Part shown: positions 61,510 to 64,000 of the stretch, in pieces
Numbering within the stretch: position 1 is the stretch's first letter
How the letters are laid out: each line of letters opens with the position of its first letter
DNA from: Sphagnum compactum
Lineage: Eukaryota; Bryophyta; Sphagnopsida; Sphagnales
Reading direction: 5' to 3'
Length of the DNA: 64,000 bases
Assembly (NCBI GenBank): GCA_965153455.1
Contig: OZ234501.1
Coordinates: 12,896,001 to 12,960,000, forward strand
The notes under the pieces: generated by a model
The model's input: the letters and a program-made list of their open reading frames with translations, nothing else
What the model was told of the DNA's origin: nothing
Databases searched by the model: none
Translations under genes and position numbers: made by a program

Positions 61510-62180
61510 GTTTTCACGGCCCCACAATCTGTAGGAACATGGTGATGGCATGCTCTTGCTGCACTCCAAAAATGTGCATCCTTTCGGCAACTGAGAACCC
61601 AAGAGCATTTGCCGCTTCTTCCTGCCCTTTGGAACTTCCATCCCTGAACAAACACAGCAATGGTGACTCCTCACCCTCATCACAAATGATATTTCTGTTG
61701 CGGTTGTTCTTAGCTAATTCTGCCAAAGGCTCCATATACCTTCTGCTCAGCATTACCAGCATTCATCATTGAGATCAGATCCCACACCAGGGACAATGTC
61801 TTTGGGGCCAATGGGGGAAACTTCCCCGCATGCACAATGCAATCCTCTCCACTTGCAGAAATGTTCAGAAGCCATTGAACATCACCAATTGAATTATCAA
61901 GATGCTGGTTCACTTTCCCGGAATCCAAGGCATTTGTATGTTACACTTGAGCATCCCACTCTGCCTGCATTTCTTCACAAGATCAAGTGCTCTCTCAAAT
62001 CTTGCCTGAACTTCCAGTGCAATCTGTCAGGTCAGGCTTGCTAAAAAGCCTGGCTAGATTTGTGATGGAGAAACAAGCTTCTTTCTTCAATAAGCTTGCA
62101 AGCCCATCTACTTTCTTATCAAGAATCCAGACACTCTTGTTCAAAATACCCAACTTTCTTCAGTGCCTGCCTCACAAGTA
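61510..62180 (-). pseudogene. Decayed ARM-repeat protein gene (plant ARO-like family)
   Basis: Seen on the minus strand, in order but in shifting frames: DKKVDGLASLLKK (about 62110-62070), RFERALDLVKKCRQSGMLK (about 62005-61945), VNQHLDNSIGDVQWLLNISA, LPPLAPKTLSLVW-like text (61920-61800), then LAELAKNNRNRNIICDEGEE, SPLLCLFRDGSSKGQEEAAN and ALGFSV (about 61720-61590). Known: plant ARM-repeat proteins of the ARO-like family start with a helical region containing VDRLxxLLR, FERALxLVRKCxRSG and IGDVRWLL, followed by ARM repeats reading LAxLARDNxRN..IIEEGGVxPLLxLLxDG..EGQExAAxALG. Lesions: frame changes between at least three of these blocks and early stops. A dead copy; the ARM array ends after about one repeat. 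Confidence 0.7.
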
Positions 62181-63030
62181 TTTAGGGTAGAACCAGGCCA
62201 AATATTGTACAAACTGTAATTCTTATTTATTTGCTGGATGAACACCTTGTTTAATAAGCAAACGGGGAAACTTGCCTTAGTCTTCATGGATGAGATTCTT
62301 TTGTACCTGAAGTCATTCCAACATCATAAAGAAAAAGTTTGAAAGGTCTTGCAAATTGTGAGAGAAAACCACTAGCGTTGTTTCTTGTGCATAGGAACTT
62401 CTCCATACTTATGATAGAAGACACATCTGAATGGAATTCAGTACTGACCTGATAGTAAGGTTGCAAGTCTTTCAGATCCAACACAATGTTAGTAAACAGG
62501 AGAAGGAGGAAACCCAAACCTAAAAGATCCACAAAATGAACAGCCCGTCACACAAACGTTCAGTGACCTTCAACAGGAACATATGTGGTAGTGAGCAGCA
62601 TCAATGATGGTACCTACCTATCATAGATGACTCTTTTTTCCTTCAGTAAGGAACATTGGCAGTCATTTATGTAGATAAGCAATACCAGGAAGTCCAGGTA
62701 TTTCCACCCACCAGGTTGCCAACTCTCTTGCTTCTGCAGAGTATATGAATCTACTTTGCACAAGAGCAGTATCATTGTCCCTTGGTAAATTGAAAACAAT
62801 CAATGGAGCAAGGCATCCTCATGAAAAAGGTGCATATACACATACCACACTCTCTCAGCCTGCTTGTGGTGAAAACAAATAGGATTTACTATCTGGCTGG
62901 TTCTGGTTTGGCAGACCTGTAATCACTTCACTGTGTGATAATGTGTCCAACAGAAGCAATTCTCCAGCTGTTCTGATTATCCTCAGAGATGAAAGTGTTC
63001 AACAGATCCTAAAGATGAATCCACCCATTT
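62181..63030. other. Spacer between two decayed genes
   Basis: No frame resembles a protein family. Only short open frames. Confidence 0.4.
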
Positions 63031-64000
63031 CTACAAAAAATCCTCTTCCATCATTTGCAGCTCTTGTACAATGTTGTCAAACAATGGCCTTTCCTTAGGG
63101 CTTGTTGACCAGCACCTCTGAATCAATTCCCACATACCTGGAGGATAAGTCTTGGATCTCATATCCAGCCAGCAATCTTCCTCTGCTGCAAGCTGTGTGG
63201 CATCATAGGCTGCCTGCTCTTTGAAAGGAGGAGCACCCTCAAAACATCTCATACAGAATCATGTGAAATGAGAACACATCCACACTCTTATTGTACTTTT
63301 CATCCAGAATAGCCCTCAGGCACCATGTGCCTGTAGCTCCCCATCTCCCCTGTCAACTTGCACACAGCATGCACATGATTCACATCAATCAGCTTGTGCA
63401 GCCCAAAGTCCCGAACTGAGAGCTTACAGGCTTCATCAAGAAAGAGGTTTCATGGATTCAGATCTCCATGGATGATGGCATTTGGGCCATTGTGCAGGTA
63501 ACACATCCCTCTTGCTATATCCAGAGAGTATTTCACAGCAAGAGGGGCAGGCAAGATTTTTTCCTTTGTCAACAGCTAGCTCATGCAAGTCTCCCCCTGC
63601 AAGATTCTCTGTGATTAGCATCAGTGAAGGCTGCTGCCTCACAGCTCCAAGAAACTGCACAAGGTTAGAATGCCTCACCCTAGCCAGAACCTCTGTCTCA
63701 TGTCAGAAATACTTCAGCACCATCTTATCTGTAAACAACGATGGTCAGATGGTTCTCACTTCTTCGGGTGGCCCTCTCCATATTGCTCTCCTGATCTCCC
63801 AGATGAGCCTTTACCAATGATACTGTCATTGAGATCAAACTCAGAAGGTGATATCTCCCAATCAATGCTCTGTGATGAACCTGACCCATCAAGAGCATTG
63901 ACACAAACATCTTTTTTGTAACAGAAGTTTCATAATTGGTAGATGGCCATTAGTAGCTGCCCAATGAACCTGTGTACACTTCTCATAATCCCCCCTGTTG
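63031..64000 (-). pseudogene. Decayed ankyrin-repeat / Raf-like (ILK-type) protein kinase
   Basis: Seen on the minus strand from the window edge: VHWAATNGHLPIMKLLLQK (ankyrin repeat, about 63990-63920), VNALDG..DWEISPSEFDLN and IIGKGSSG (kinase N-lobe), RHSNLVQFLGAVRQQPSLML and ITENLAGGDLHE, LAVKYSLDIARGMCYLHNG, HGDLNP then NLFLDE (catalytic loop), VRDFGL, GSYRHMVPE, NKSVDVFSFHMILYEM, FEGAPPFKEQAAYDATQLAA, PPGMWELIQRCWSTSPKERP, stop at 63031-63033. Known: plant ANK-containing Raf-like kinases have this order and often HGDL for HRDL. Lesions: in-frame TGA inside the catalytic loop (63450-63452), and frame changes near 63915, 63575, 63310 and 63245. No introns explain these. A pseudogene, possibly also processed since no introns are visible; the 5' part is off the window. 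Confidence 0.85.

Noticed and set aside
1-64000. Plastid, mitochondrial or bacterial origin of the contig
   Set aside because: Spliceosomal introns, a nuclear-type tRNA without CCA and plant nuclear gene families exclude this.

Overview
The window reads as nuclear DNA of a land plant. Evidence: multi-exon genes with GT-AG introns, a DUF863-type plant protein, a plant agenet protein of the Arabidopsis G2484-1 type, a plastid-targeted protein, a plant TCHQD-type GST fragment, a Copia remnant and a TTTAGGG tract. A long, apparently intact gene for the axonemal protein CFAP43 adds a constraint: the species should make flagellated sperm. That points to a bryophyte, lycophyte or fern (cycad or Ginkgo is less likely because the introns are only about 70-700 bp). 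Species cannot be named from sequence alone.

Layout. 1-1.2 kb: broken Copia element. 2.6-2.9 kb: small inverted-repeat element. 4.0-7.7 kb, minus: DUF863-like gene (five exons, all introns phase 0), preceded by a long strand-asymmetric leader/promoter. 9.5-29 kb: gene-poor, AT-rich DNA full of long homopolymers, microsatellites, tandem duplications, a ~46-bp minisatellite, telomere-like repeats and small dispersed repeats. 29.4-30.0 kb: unexplained candidate exons. 30.9-38.0 kb, plus: agenet-domain gene, 11 exons reconstructed in phase. 41.5 kb: tRNA-Gln(CUG), divergent from a two-exon plastid-protein gene only ~107 bp away (41.7-43.0 kb). 44.1-44.4 kb, minus: TCHQD-like GST fragment. 45.1-57.0 kb, plus: CFAP43, more than 30 exons. 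57-61.5 kb: AT-rich and repetitive. 61.5-64 kb, minus: two adjacent decayed genes, an ARM-repeat protein and an ankyrin-repeat/Raf-like kinase.

The genes do not form a pathway or operon. The chromatin/nuclear genes (DUF863, agenet), the plastid gene and the sperm-flagellum gene look like independent neighbours. I found no CRISPR, phage, secondary-metabolite cluster or other novel multi-gene system. The most useful signals are the CFAP43 gene, the shared tRNA/plastid-gene promoter, the ANK-kinase and ARM pseudogenes, the orphan exons at 29.4 kb and several repeat families visible as more than one copy. All splice coordinates are read by eye from GT/AG positions and phase, without transcript data.
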